From Zarea fungicola (Eukaryota > Ascomycota > Sordariomycetes > Hypocreales > Cordycipitaceae), in NCBI GenBank assembly GCA_900169235.1, contig FWCC01000123.1, positions 1 to 64,000 of the forward strand: a stretch of DNA of 64,000 nt, given 5' to 3'. Both the position numbers and the translations under genes were made by a program. The number at the start of each line of letters is the position of its first letter. Within the stretch, counting starts at the first letter, position 1. The notes under the pieces are model-generated. The model made no database searches and had not been told where the DNA came from. It saw only the letters and a list, made by a program, of their open reading frames with translations. This document shows positions 12,661-24,312 of the stretch, piece by piece.

Positions 12661-13494
12661 CTAGTCCGTATTTGTGGCACCAGCGACCACTCCAACGACG
12701 TTGTAGCGCTTGGAGAAAAAAGTTACCCAGTCGTTGAGAACACCAACTTCCTTTTCACTGAGGGTTGACCAGTCAGCAACGGCATCCTCAGGTTTGGTAG
12801 AAGTCATGCCAAGGGCGCGGGAAGCATCCTTCCCGGTGAATACTGTAAATGAATAAGGAGTGTTAGCGAGTAGCGCAGAATGCATCTTGCCAAACCTTCA
12901 CCGAGACTAGCAGGGTTTAGACAACTCCCTGTGCAAACTGTGCGAGTGACCGCTGAAGAGCGATCGAGCTGGCGCTCCTTTCTTGACGAGCTGCAGCCTT
13001 GGAGGGATTTGGGGGAGGCTACGTACCGTGGTAAGCCTTTCCAGGTAGATAGGACGGGTTGCCAGTCACATCGTACACCTTGCCCTGTAGTTCCACATAT
13101 GAGAGATCATCCCGATGTACATATAGACTGACATAGACATACTTTGATGGCGACGTAGACCTTCTCAGAGTCGACACCTGCGTGTCACCATTGGTTAGCT
13201 ATTGCAGCCTATGTCCTCGCATCGGAAAGTCGACGCTGCCTGGTTGCTTTAGCCTGCTAGTCTCCAGCTTTTATTGAAGAAATATTCGGCAGCTAGCACC
13301 TTTTTTTCTCAATGGCATGCCTGTCTCTCACCCCTGGCTCTCTACGCCATACTCACATGCTAATCTGGCAACTCAATATCGCGGGGCTATTCTCAAGACT
13401 TACCGTTGCACTTTGCAAGCTCCTCAAGGGTAATGGGATCATCCTTGGGAGGGTCTAGCTGTACAGGCTCCTTGGGTTCAAATTTTCCAGCCAT
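12661..13494 (-). CDS. Cytochrome b5-like haem/steroid-binding protein (MAPR/Dap1 family, 121 aa)
   Basis: Family members bind haem through a Tyr ligand and support cytochrome P450 enzymes in sterol synthesis, usually at the ER. Four exons: 13494-13404, 13177-13143, 13084-13027 and 12842-12661. The introns are 226, 57 and 184 bp, all GT-AG. The start MAGKFEPKEPVQLDPPKDDP is the usual fungal N-terminus; an in-frame upstream ATG at 13668 gives an atypical extension. The b5 fold shows in ITLEELAKCNG, VYVAIKGKVYDVTGN, then GKAYHVFTGKDASRALG with the family Tyr and the F-x-G-x-D-A-S-R-A motif, and the C-terminal WVTFFSKRYNVVGVV. No N-terminal membrane anchor is seen, so it may be soluble or peripheral. 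It is divergent from the Mgr3-like gene with 283 bp between the starts. Confidence 0.85.
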
Positions 13495-13777
13495 TTTATA
13501 GAATTCGAGGTAACACGTTTGCCTCGTCGGAAGATGTTTCGTATACTCTTTTGCAGCTAAGATGATGGCGTGCGTCCTGAGGAAGCATCCACCACGCAGT
13601 CCTCGGCCCGCAATTCCAGCGTCCCACAGTGCGCTAGCCAATCGAAACCCGCCGCCCGCCAGTGTCATTCATTCCCAAGTCTAGAAAAAAAGGGACGGAA
13701 AGCTTCCACAGAGAGCTCCTTTGGTTGAAATCCCGCCGCCTAAAATCGACAAGAGAACGGGGGTGCATCAATTCAAC
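13495..13777. promoter_or_regulatory. Divergent promoter region, Dap1-like / Mgr3-like genes
   Basis: The two start codons face away from each other across 283 bp, so the promoters of both genes must lie here or overlap the other gene's 5' end. The span includes in-frame upstream ATGs for both genes (13668 minus, 13721 plus), which I treat as leader. No specific binding site is asserted. Confidence 0.5.
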
Positions 13778-15387
13778 ATGTCCGTATCTGCGGTCATATC
13801 GCTGCGGCATACCCAGAGCCGCGGTCTGCAGCGTGTGACGACCAGGCTGCTATTTGTACCTATCGCATCACGGAGCTCCCATGTGCATTTTGGTGCCATT
13901 ACCACAATACCGTCATCGTGGAGAAGATGTCAATCGACAGGCAAGGGCGATGGGGGATCGAAGCATTCACCGCCGCCTAAGCAGCAGACAATTACCTTTC
14001 GACAGTTTGCTGGTCGTGCGCTGGGAGCTGGGCTGAGGAACCTTGCGTTTGCTTTGAGTCCAAAGGGAATTCGCCAGGCTTACAGAGATTCTCCGGGTTC
14101 AACATCCTTTGCTGTGATATTGTACGTTGCTTTAACAGTCATAATGCCGATACCAGACTTGGTTTAACTAATTCACAATGTAGGCTTTTCGTCACCGGTG
14201 CTGTTGCATTCGTCGCGCTGAGAAGCTTTTACCTCACATTCTACAACAACACATTTAGTAAATACCCCGAGCCTGTCGCCAACACGCTCAGAAAAGCAAT
14301 CTACTACAGCAACTACAAACCCGATCCCGAACTTGCCCTCAAGTACTACAAAAAGGCGATGCAGCAGTGTTCCGAGGTTGGACTGGACCCGTTCTCTGAG
14401 GAGGTGCTCGGTATTCGCATTCAGGTGTCTGCTTGGCTACAAAAGCTTGAAAATTATTCCTCTGGAATTGAAGTTTTGGAATCGGTGTTGGGGGACTGCC
14501 AGAAATGGGTCACTGTCATGGAAAAGTCTGTGCAAGACGGCCAGGTGAACAAAAATGGCTACTATATCGATCCTTCGAATATCGTCAATGTGGAAGAGCC
14601 GACTGCAAACGACACAAAAGAAGGTAAACCCACTTCAGATACTACTGAAGACGAGGCACCAGTGACAACACGGGAGACGTTATGGCGCAAACGAGAGCGG
14701 CTACTTGCCAAGGCTGTCAAGACCTCAGTTGCACTGGGTGAATTGTATGCAGACGAGCATGTACTAAAGCCAGAGAAGGCGACAGAGCGTTTCGTCTGGG
14801 CTGTGGAGACAGCCCTTACGGAATTTAAACGTCGTCGTACGGAGGGTGCCAAACCTGGTGAAGAGACCTGGCTCACCCCGGCAGAGGTTGGCGGTGCCAT
14901 GGAGTCGCTCGGGCGGGACTACGAACGCAAATCCCAATTCCACCTCGCAATTCCGCTATTCTTCCAGGCACTTCGCCTCTGTGATCTTCCGTGTCACCGC
15001 GCAGTCGTCATGAATAACTTGGCGGCATCATTTGCCCAAATACCCCCTTCAAACCTATCGAGTTCGCCTGCCGACGGCTTCAATGGTTTGGAGACTATCG
15101 AGCTGCCTAAGACTCGACCAGAATGCCTCGAGGCGGCAGAGAACTGGGCACGGAATGCGTACTTGCACGGCAATGACGTAAAGGACGAAGATCGCACGCC
15201 AGAATGCGATGAGGCATGCGCCGTGGCCTTATGCAACTGGGGCGATGTTGCGGCTATGCTGGGCAAGGCTGGTCTGGCTAAAAAAAAGTACGAGCAGTGC
15301 ATCGAACTGAGTAATAAGCTCGGCTTTGCCGATGGCGCCACGCAAGCTGCCGACGGCCTGGCGAAGCTTAGCAAAAGTTCCGCCTAG
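13778..15387 (+). CDS. Mgr3-like mitochondrial TPR protein (515 aa)
   Basis: Yeast Mgr3 is an inner-membrane adaptor that helps the i-AAA protease Yme1 take up substrates; I infer the same role. Two exons, 13778-14121 and 14184-15387, are separated by a 62 bp intron with donor GTACGT and branch CTAAT. I chose the ATG at 13778 because the following about 40 residues are rich in Arg, Ser and hydrophobics with no acidic residue, a good mitochondrial presequence; the ATG at 13721 adds 19 residues with acidic ones. A single membrane segment (about residues 108-128) spans the splice junction. Helical TPR-type repeats follow, including NYKPDPELALKYYKKAMQQC, a charged Thr/Glu insert near residues 185-205, and a C-terminal KKKYEQCIELSNKLGF repeat. 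Confidence 0.78.
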
Positions 15388-18300
15388 TGCCAAACAGAGT
15401 CTCTAGGATATGTCGGTTTGTTAAAGGTTGGGCCATGCCTTGCATTGGCATTCCATTTAAAAAGCTATATGAAAATGACCCATCTGTTATGAAACAAATA
15501 TGGACATATAGCATTCTCGGCAATCGCCATGCTTGACTTTTCAATTTTTGGTTTGAGCGTGTAAAGAAAGTTGATTGAGTCGTCGGGCATTCGAGTTTGA
15601 GGCTGGCAAGCGAGTTAAAAGTGCCATAACGCGGCCGGATTTAGCCAAATTACCTTTCCTTCCAGCTTCGCACCGAGTTGATAATGGCAAAGCGAGGAGA
15701 GCCAACTTTACTAGCTCATGGTTTCCTTTCTAAGAGAAGAGGCTGCGTCTCGGTTAAATGCACTCGGGCATTTGTCGCTGGGATAAATGGCAGAACTTGA
15801 AAGACGGCGCATGTATATTTATTCATTAAGGTAAGATGTATGGCAGCAATGTGGTGGAGGACTGTAGGAGAAGAAATAGACGACACTTTGTGAGAATCGA
15901 AGACTACAGGTTGCCAGGACAAGGAAATAGCACTAAGAGCGTCGTTTATTAATGTGAGACGCTGAGGACTGACGGTATAATAACTGATACGGTGGACATT
16001 GCCACGCTTGGCCTCGTTCCTCTGTTTCTAGAAGACGAATCTCAAGAACAGGCATGGCGCCTGAAGCTGGAGCTGCGGAGATACACTCGCTCTGCTCCTC
16101 AAATCACGACTGATGAGAGGTGGTAAAGATTGATATCATTGTCAGAGAAACTTCGCTTCGATAACTTTTCATATGAATACTGTGTGCAGTCCTTGCGCGC
16201 CAAAGCATCAGCGCCATTGAGGGCACTCGAGACTAAAGAGCAGGACACGCGCTTCGTCTGCCTCGGAAGAACATTGGTCTGGCTTGGAGGCATCATCTGC
16301 TTAGTTGAATTAGCAAAATCAAGTCTTGAGGACCACAAAACACGCCTTGCTCTAGCCGGCTACACTTTGTGTTTGAAAAAGTCACAGGAATCCCTCTGAA
16401 GCAGGCGATGAGGGCAATAACACAAACCCGCAGTGGCAGCAATGCAGCAGAAGCCACAGCGGAAGCCGCAGCATGTCTTTGACAAGACCCAGGGTTCCAT
16501 GCCTCTGGACGTAGCTCCGGCCGTTCTGCATTGCTGCTTGCATATAGGCACGGGGTAGCTAATGACAATAAAAGTTGATATACATATAAAATGATTAAAC
16601 TTTAAAGCATCTTTACATGCCATTTGGAGATCATTGCCGAGAAGCAAAACTGACCAGGACTTTGCAGGAACTTGAACATAGTTCCCCCCACCGTTGCGCA
16701 GATAACCGAGAGAGTGTAGTGCGACTACTACGAAGTACGGTGAGTCACTCTTAGATCATATTTGAACAAAGTCCATTTTTGAGGGATTTGCAAATATCCT
16801 GCAGCGGAGGGGCCTGCATGGTCGACCGAAGGCTAATGAGATGGATGGCCCTCAGCTGAAGCCTGGCTCTAGACATTCAGCTGAAGCCTGGCTCTAGACA
16901 TTCAGCTGAAGCCTGGCTCTAGACATGAGGCTGAGCGGTTTTCCCAGCGAGGTGACACTGAAGTTGGCTCGGAGTAACTGATTTGGCAATATGAAACGCC
17001 AAGTCTTTTATATCAACTCTTGTGGCTGCTACAGTGTAGGTACCTTGTAGTTCGTAGTCAACTCTGCAATGCTAGCGTTCGCGCAAGGCCACGACCAGAA
17101 GTGGTTACAGCGTCGCAATCGCCATAGTTTGCCACGAAACGACGGAGCTTGATCAGATTTGTCCAGAATCTAAAAGAAGCACTGTAATTACAGGAGTGAG
17201 TATATAAAACTAAGTGGATTGAGATTCGCACAACTTAAGTGACGGTCATATTGACTACATCCAGACGAGCAAGTAAAACTAAACCCGGCGCAATCGAGGA
17301 CCTTGAACTAGACTAGAGAAATAAAAACAAATAAAAAATACTTTCAATTCAACTCAGTTCAGTATAATCTAATTTTCTTTCTGTAATTTTGAGAAGACTA
17401 AGCCCAGACAGAGCAGTTGCATACCAGCCATTGAACAGTGGAACACAGCATTGAAATCGCAACTTCTTCCATGCAGAGAACCAGAGGTTGCCCCTGCGCA
17501 ATATCATTCCGCTTTTGTCAGTCTTATGGCCCATTTTATTGAAATGAACTAGATCCAGACGCCACGCCGTCTCCACCCCAGCGTTCTTTTAGCATTGGTT
17601 CTCCCTCCTCACTTACATAGAGGCAGAGTAGCAAAGGCGCGCACATGAACTTAGAGACAGAATGCAGCCGGGTAAGGTAAAGCTGGCCTATGCATAGCCC
17701 AGTAAACCTTGGGCTCTAACTGGGTCGTCGGCGATACTGAATTACATGGGCGATGCGGAGTTGAGGATACAGTTTGGCGCGATAGGTTCGTCCCTGGGTG
17801 GTGTGGAGGCTTAGAATGCAGGTAGACGAACGTGGCATAAAGCTAATCTACAGTGGAACTTGAATCCTGAATCAGAATTTGAATGTATGGTAAAACTAAA
17901 TGAAAAGGAAGTTACTAATGGCAGGGTTGAGCAGCCGCTTGCCGGGCTGCAGGGGCTCGCACCCTTGACAGCCATAGCCGTACCAAAAGTATCACACCAT
18001 TGACAGGGAAAACGGAAACCGCGGCCCTTTGACTAACCTAGAGATTTCGCATACAGTTCTTGAGCAACTAGTGTGTACCAGGAAAAGCACCCGCAAAAGC
18101 TTGGAATATGACAGTGGTGCAACACAACCATGTAGGGCAGAGGCGGGCAAGCTTTTGCCTTGTGTGATGGCAAGGCGGATTTTGCGGCATGCGTTTTCGA
18201 AAAGCCCACAAAAGTACAAACTACTATCGAATCGATTTCGAGTATGAGCGAGCTGCTAATAACCCCCGACTTGAACATCCAATCGCATGCAACCCTGCAG

Positions 18301-20047
18301 CTCGGCGATGACCAGTTCTGTACATCTAACCCCTGCCACCATTTCCATAGCCTCGCGGGGAGACACGCGATGGACTCAATTGTTTTTCGACCCAGGAAAC
18401 TTTATAGAGGTTGACTTTTCACTTTTATGCGCCGCTCATCCCTCCTTCGATCCCCTTTTATGGGGGAGAAGAACGGTGGTACTTGTCTAAGAGTTGCTGC
18501 GCCTTTGCGCGTTGAGGTACTTCCACCACCTGGATAATTGGGACAGAAATAGCAACGTTAGGAGAACAAATCCAAGCGCCTTTTGCCACTACGACAATTT
18601 AGTCCTTCCGAAACGAGGCTCCGTGGGACGGAAGCTGACTCCCAACCCCAATTTTCCACAACCACTGCCGTGGCGTCAGTGAACCTAGTTCGCCTTGGAA
18701 ACTTCAGCTGCAGGTTACACAGGTTACACCACGAAACTACAGAACATTTCTCCGTTTAAGCAAAATCTTGCAGTGGGGTTCTAGTAGCCCCAGAGGGGCG
18801 CGGGGACATTGGCGTTCGTCGTGTCCTATCTGTCTATGAATAGGTACAATATTAGATTGTCGAGGCCAATCCGGCGTCAGACAGACGAAGGAAGCAAGGC
18901 ATACACGAGACATCATATCTCAATGTAGCAGTAGGAGGACAAATAGGACCTGACAAACGTCCACGGACCAAGTAGACTTGGTGAGAGGGATGCCCAATCT
19001 CTGCATGGCACATGCTACTCTCGCGCTCCAGTATTAATAGACACATGATATACGTACTCTATCCGAGGTGTTTGCAACGGCTGAGAAGCATCTTGTATTG
19101 GCACACTTTAGCCTGTACACAAGTCGGCCGTGTTGTTGCCCCTCCTAAATGCTTCTGCGTGGTCGTCACGTCGTTGGCCACCCCCTCAGCAAAAGCCTTG
19201 TATTTCCACTATACTATATCCGAATAAACATGTATCCAACTCGATAACTGGACTTGGCACCAGAGAGGAAGGCGGGTCAGGGGGTGGTGTGGTGGTGTAC
19301 AAGATAGCAACCACACCACTCTACAAATCCTGGACTCAGCCCGATTGCACCACGCCCATGATTTTGTTTCTTCTCTTTAACTATAGGAGGCCACCACGGA
19401 ACTTGCCTATTTACAGGTTTATCCCTCTTTTTTCCCCTATAATGATCTCAATTCACAAATCGGCTCTCACGACAACCGGTATCCTTTTAAACTTGTCTGC
19501 CAACATGTTCCAACGGCAGGTATACTGGTAAGTTGTTTCATACACGCCCTACACACCCTATCCATAATTATCCGTATTATCTGAAATTACACTACACACA
19601 CGCCATAACAAGAAGAGAAGATACCTATATCCAAAGATGCCGTGCCCTCGTCCCCTAACCCCAATACAGAACATATCCCTCGCCCCTTCTCCACCCCCAG
19701 CTCATGGTTGTGTCTCCCCGGCAATCCTTGGGGTACTAGTTCACGCAATAACCCCATTCATTGATCTGGGAAGATTTTGGTAAGGTTGGCTTCATTATGC
19801 CTTCACTGCCGCCAACAGGGCCCATTGGCGGGGGCCAAAAAAACGGTCTTGAAAGGTAGCATCCACAAGGCCAGGCACAAAAGCTCACTCTACTACGTCA
19901 GAACATGTCATCTCATTGTAATTTAAAAGGAATTTCTTTAAATCCAATAAAGGACCCCTTCTCTACTCCGATATCCTTCTCAATAGTCCTCTCTCATTCC
20001 TCACATGCGCCGCCAACCTGTCTACGGACTTTATAATTTTCTTCCTC
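15388..20047. other. 4.7 kb intergenic stretch, no supported gene
   Basis: No convincing coding sequence on either strand. It contains a 25-bp triplicate repeat (16853-16926, listed separately). The last about 700 bp before the bZIP gene is pyrimidine-rich with several short ORFs, as expected for a long regulatory leader. A GC-rich dyad at about 17930-17960 resembles no tRNA I can fold. Nothing else was recognised. Confidence 0.5.
16853..16926. repeat. Three tandem copies of a 25-bp unit
   Basis: The unit CAGCTGAAGCCTGGCTCTAG plus ACATT is repeated at 16853, 16878 and 16903 with no mismatch that I can see, except that the third copy lacks its final T. Each copy carries a CAGCTG E-box palindrome and a TCTAGA palindrome. 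It lies inside a gene-poor interval, about 1.5 kb past the Mgr3-like gene. It may be a minisatellite or a clustered protein-binding site. Confidence 0.9.
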
Positions 20048-20080
20048 ATGACTACCGCGAGTCTCGAATTCACCATATGA
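20048..20080 (+). promoter_or_regulatory. uORF1 of the bZIP gene (10 codons)
   Basis: ATG at 20048, peptide MTTASLEFTI, stop TGA at 20078-20080. Its stop overlaps the ATG of uORF2 by the ATGA arrangement. The -3 position is C, a weak context, so leaky scanning past it is likely. That it lies in the mature leader is inferred from position only. Confidence 0.5.
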
Positions 20081-20109
20081 AGCAGAAAGCACTTTTTGGT
20101 TCACCATGA
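20077..20109 (+). promoter_or_regulatory. uORF2 of the bZIP gene (10 codons), overlapping the main start
   Basis: ATG at 20077, peptide MKQKALFGSP, stop TGA at 20107-20109, which overlaps the main bZIP ATG (20106) as ATGA. The -3 base is C, a weak context, whereas the main ATG sits in CACCATGA, a strong context. The arrangement allows either leaky scanning or termination followed by reinitiation at the overlapping ATG. Confidence 0.5.
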
Positions 20110-21247
20110 TCACGCTCTCCTCCTCTCGCAAGAGCAGTGCCGAACCAGACTCTCAGTTGCACTCACCTCTGCCTAACAATCATGCGCTCTGCCTCCCCTC
20201 TGGCGACTGGGTGGCAGACTTGAGCCTCACCTCTCCATATCCCACCAGCATGTCACTATCACATGGACCGCCATCTCAATCGGAATTGTTACTTATACCT
20301 CTCCAACCTCTTTTGCAGACTTCACACCATCAACCATTTTCTAACATGCCAGTGTCGGAAGTTGAACATAGCCAAAATCTGGCTGCGGTAAGCACCATCA
20401 CGTCAAATCCAAAATCCATGGTGTCGTTATTGTTCCTAACATGCTGATGATGGAACCCACAGCTCTCCTGGTCTACGGACCCTCTGCTAGCACCGTCAGT
20501 CCACGAGGATTTATCCAGTCAGGGCAGCAGCCAAAGTGAAAACAGATTAAGTTCAGAGACACCATCCTTTCAAGCTACAGAGCGGAAGGAAGAGTCTGTA
20601 GAAAAGACTACAGCGAACGCGAGAAAGCCTAAGCGAAGCCGCCCCAATCGCTACAAGAACGCGCCTCCAGCAGTCATTCAGGTACATAGTTCAGGCAAAA
20701 GCTTTCTTGCCCGAGTGCCACCATTTCTCTCTCCTCCTTTTCAGGTCTTTATTAATCAGCAAGCTAACATGTCTTAAAAAAACAGCGCCGAAGGGCTGCG
20801 AACAGAAAGTCACAGCGCGCCTATCGAAAACGCAAGGACGATCGCATCGCCGAACTTGAAGAACTCCTCTACCAAGCCACACAACGCGAAAGGGAGATGA
20901 GCAACGCCTACATGGTGCTCCGGGAGAATTTCGAACAGCTTCTGATGATCGGAGGTCCATCAAACTCGCACCAAAGCTACAACCACCATGGCCGCTCCCT
21001 CAGCACCGCTGGCACAGCAACAGCGACAACTGCGCTGTCACTGACGACGGCCGCCACATCGGAAGAGGAAGACGCGGCGTCATCGTTTATGGCCATGGCA
21101 GCCTTTTCACGCAACAATAGTAGTCATCATCACAGTCATCATCAGCATCAGAACCCCCTCGGCCTTTCACCGCAGATGGCTCACCCACAGCAGCAGGCAG
21201 CGACATCTCCACAGCTCCTCTCGGTCTACCCACCACCCCCAACGTGA
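20106..21247 (+). CDS. bZIP transcription factor (320 aa, 3 exons)
   Basis: Nuclear, sequence-specific DNA-binding dimer. Exons are 20106-20387, 20463-20681 and 20786-21247; the introns (75 and 104 bp) are GT-AG with CTAAC branch points and both are phase 0. The basic region starts exactly at exon 3: RRRAANRKSQRAYRKRK, with the invariant N-x7-R as N173...R181. Heptad positions L191, A198, M205, L212 and L219 make a short zipper. Upstream is a basic KPKRSRPNRYKNAPP segment (possible nuclear localisation). The C-terminus is rich in Thr/Ala, His and Gln. It resembles an uncharacterised Sordariomycete bZIP group with N-A-P-P before the basic region, not the AP-1/KapC type. The exact start is uncertain: the ATG at 20106 has a good context, but a later Met is possible. 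Two uORFs precede it. Confidence 0.8.
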
Positions 21248-21830
21248 GCAGTTCCGGGTGCAATCTCAGCCAGCTTTATACCCTCTTTTCTTCCTATGTT
21301 ATGCTATTTTGATTGTTACGCAACCATTGTTGCAGACTTTCATACTTTCCCTATCCTTGAGGTGGGCGCCTTTTTCGTCAGCATCAACGAAGCAAAAGAG
21401 TCGTGCAAAGGGTTTTTTAGTATATAGACGTTGATATTATCGCCATCTAGCTTCCTATGCGGAAGAATGGCCTTTGCCTTTATTTTCCATTAGCAGTTTC
21501 TCTGCGTTTATTTACGTATGTATAGGGGGGGGGATGCATCAGGTGGAGAAAACACGCGCGACGAAATTGCATGCATATATGCCGAACTCATTTTTATCAT
21601 TTACACTTAAAAGGCATGACATTAATTGAGACAACCTGTTACTCTTGAAAAATCATAATAATCGCTTTCAATTGCACAAAACTGCACGGCAATAGAGTGA
21701 GATGTAAAACAGTCTGTGTATCAATAATTGTACGAACGTCACCCAACTCCAACAAGTCCAAAATGAAGCTTTACAGTAATGAATCCCAGAGTACGAATGC
21801 ATTCTGAACCACGACTCAGCAACATATCAA
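21248..21830. other. Convergent 3' intergenic region (bZIP / RAD52)
   Basis: The region lies between two converging genes and should hold both transcription terminators and 3' UTRs. It contains a TATATAG-type tract near 21420 and AT-rich sequence around 21590-21740. There is no gene. Confidence 0.5.
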
Positions 21831-23577
21831 TTACGCCATCTTTTGTCGCTTTGTGTCTATACTGTCAGGCCCGGCAGCGGTGACGGACCCATTTGTAGGA
21901 ATTTCACTCAGCGGAACTCGCGGCGTAGTCCCCTCGCCTCCCTGTCCCAGTGGCCGTTTCATCGTAGGTGGTTTATATGTATTTCTGTTGGCAAGCGGGC
22001 TGGGCGGCACTCCCGGCGCACCGATCCTGCGTGTATTTTCTAAGCCCGGGTTGAGAGCATGACCTCTCGCTGTTAGTCCACCGCCGCTGCCGCCACCTAC
22101 ACCAGCACCAACAGATGTAGAACCTCCTGCTCGGGGCCGACTAGGGGTAGCGGCTGACGATTCCGTGGTCTGACTGGCGGGTGGGAGATGCTGTCCTGAT
22201 CGTGACAAGGGTTTGGAGGAGGAATGGTCGATGCCAGGTGTCTTTCGTATGGATGGGCTCTCCGCTCTTGGGTTGAACAGCTGCTGCTTGTTTGCTGCCG
22301 AGATTATTGGGTTCTGGTTTGGGTCTGTCACGACGGCGCGTGCTGAAAAGAATGTGGCAGCGGGCTCCGCACCTCCTCCAGGCAGTGCAGGTGCTGCGGG
22401 GGGGGCAAACGTGCTATTATTGGGCGGTGGTCGTTGTTCATGGGTGTTTGGCGTCTGTGGTGGCGGTGGTTTATGATGAGTTGCGGCGGGCGGTTGTGGT
22501 GGTGTAGGCCTGTTGTGCTGCCGTTGTTGCGGCTGCTGCCTCGTTTGTGGTGCTCCAGACGCAGTTGGCACTGATACTACAACTTCATCAGGATGGCCCT
22601 CTGCAGAGACGCAGAAATCAGCTTCGTCGAAATCTAAAGTATGGGGTGGTCAAGTCAGCTTTCCGAACTTTGTTCCATCACTGGTTTAGAGCGCTGGCCC
22701 TCTGCTATCCCTGTCGCCGAGACGTGGAATGTCGGGGTAATTACCTCCTAGAAAGTCCTCAAACGACTCCGATGCTTCTGCCTTGGCCGCTGCAGCTGCT
22801 AACGCAAACGTTGCACTGGAATTCGAGCCACCAGGTGCCGTGGCCACTGTCCCTGTAGTACCCGGCAGAGCGTATGTGACCGGTGCATCCTTCTTGACGA
22901 AATCGGGGTGCCGATGCAGATTATCCTGATCAAACTTTTTATACGGCTGCGCCTTTAGCTTGGTCACCTGCTTCACATAGTCCTGGTCGTAGATGCAATT
23001 GCCCAACACATTGCCGAAGCTGCGCAGCGTTCGCTTCAGCGCGTCCGTCGTGCCCTCTTTCTTTGCCTTTTCAAACGCCATGGCCTTGCCGCGCGCATTT
23101 TCAATCGAGCCATAGCCGATATCCTCGTGATAGGAGCCGTCGCGGAGCGTGATACGGACAATGACGCTAAGACCGATACTGACGCGCTGCGTCTGCGCAT
23201 TTTCATCGGCAAAGTCGACCTGGATGTTTTGGATTGACGAAGACCACCCATTGAAGCCAAATACTTCATTGGCCAGACCGATGCATTTTTCCGCGGTGAG
23301 ATAGTGCACGCGGGAGCCCCCGGGGCCGGCACGAGAGGATATGTATTCGGGGCCAAGCTGCTTATCGAGGCGGACTGCTATGGTGGCAATGTCCTTGGCC
23401 GTCCATTCGGAAATCTTAGGTTTCGCCTCTTCGTATGGGTTATCCCATGTCTTGTGCTGGTCGCCTGAGCTGGAAATGATGTTTGGGAGGTTAGATTTGC
23501 CAGGTGCAAACAGAGATGTACATGCTTGCACATTAATGCAATTTGTCGCAGGCGCCGAGGTTGACTTACGCGGGCAT
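21831..23577 (-). CDS. DNA repair and recombination protein Rad52 (511 aa)
   Basis: Mediates Rad51 loading and single-strand annealing in homologous recombination; nuclear. Exons are 23577-23570, 23469-22745 and 22633-21831, with introns of 100 and 111 bp. The first exon holds only ATG CCC GC, giving the N-terminus MPASGDQHKTWDNP. The Rad52/22 domain covers about residues 22-180, with the family signatures HYLTAEKCIGLANEVFGFNG, ITLRDGSYHEDIGYG and GTTDALKRTLRSFGNVLGNC. After it comes YKKFDQDNLHRHPDFVKK. The C-terminal half, from about residue 240, is long, disordered and rich in Pro/Gln/Thr/Gly, with FDEADF near the exon 3 start; this half usually carries Rad51- and RPA-binding segments, but I cannot place them. 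The length fits fungal Rad52. It converges with the bZIP gene. Confidence 0.93.
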
Positions 23578-24312
23578 TTTATAGCTAGATTAATATTCAA
23601 CCATCAATTATGATAATAGGCCTTGACAGATGTTAGGTGAGTAGCTAGATCACTAAAATTGAATTTGGGCGGCGTTTTGTAGTTAGTTGACAATAGTCAC
23701 GGTCGTGGTTGAAGCTGGGCCGCGTTTCACGTTGTCGCGCCCTTGACATGTAAACACGTGAGTGCGTAAGTACTAGTAGTAACTAGTGGTACGTACCGAC
23801 TCGACGTCACCCCAGCTCCATCACTCACAACAATCTAGTTGACGACCCAGAGATGGAGGATACGCCGTAGCAAATAATTCAACTTTGCTAAAATTTTACA
23901 GCGCATGTATTCCTAGCGGTGTTAAAAAAGCCACTGTATTTATGTCCCGTGAGAGAGACGGCAACTATTCTTTGTTTTCCTACACCTTTGCCAACAAGGG
24001 AAATAAATAAAATAAAAAAGCCAATGACTGCCAAAATAAGCCATTGGTCAAAAACAAATTGGTTTGCCAAGAAGATAAATAACGGGTTAAAAAGGCCCAT
24101 AAGAACAAAACGCCGGTACCATTCCGTAGTGCGCAGAAAGAAGAGGTCCAGAAGTCTATGCTAGTTTTCCATGATGCCAGATGAAATTTCATTAAAAGCG
24201 TGTCGTGTCATGCATGCCGCAGGTACCAGGCCGAAAGTGACGCGGTGTCCTTGGTATCTCTATATTTCGGCTATTATTTGCTGTAAATTTGTTGCTCTGA
24301 GTTGGCGTGTTT
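23578..24312. promoter_or_regulatory. RAD52 upstream region with E-box and GTAC palindrome
   Basis: This 735 bp spacer lies upstream of RAD52 and downstream of STS1. About 180 bp upstream of the RAD52 ATG is CACGTG (23755-23760). Next to it are GGTACGTACC (23788-23797, a perfect 10-bp palindrome) and two ACTAGT hexamers. These are plausible binding sites by sequence only. The remainder is AT-rich and includes the STS1 3' UTR. Confidence 0.35.

Noticed and set aside
17925..17990. tRNA-like GC-rich dyad
   Set aside because: The T-loop-like word GGTGCGAGCCCC lacks the TTC core, and no D-arm or acceptor stem could be paired.
19130..19531. 133-codon plus-strand ORF before the bZIP gene
   Set aside because: No motif; composition follows the pyrimidine-rich leader.
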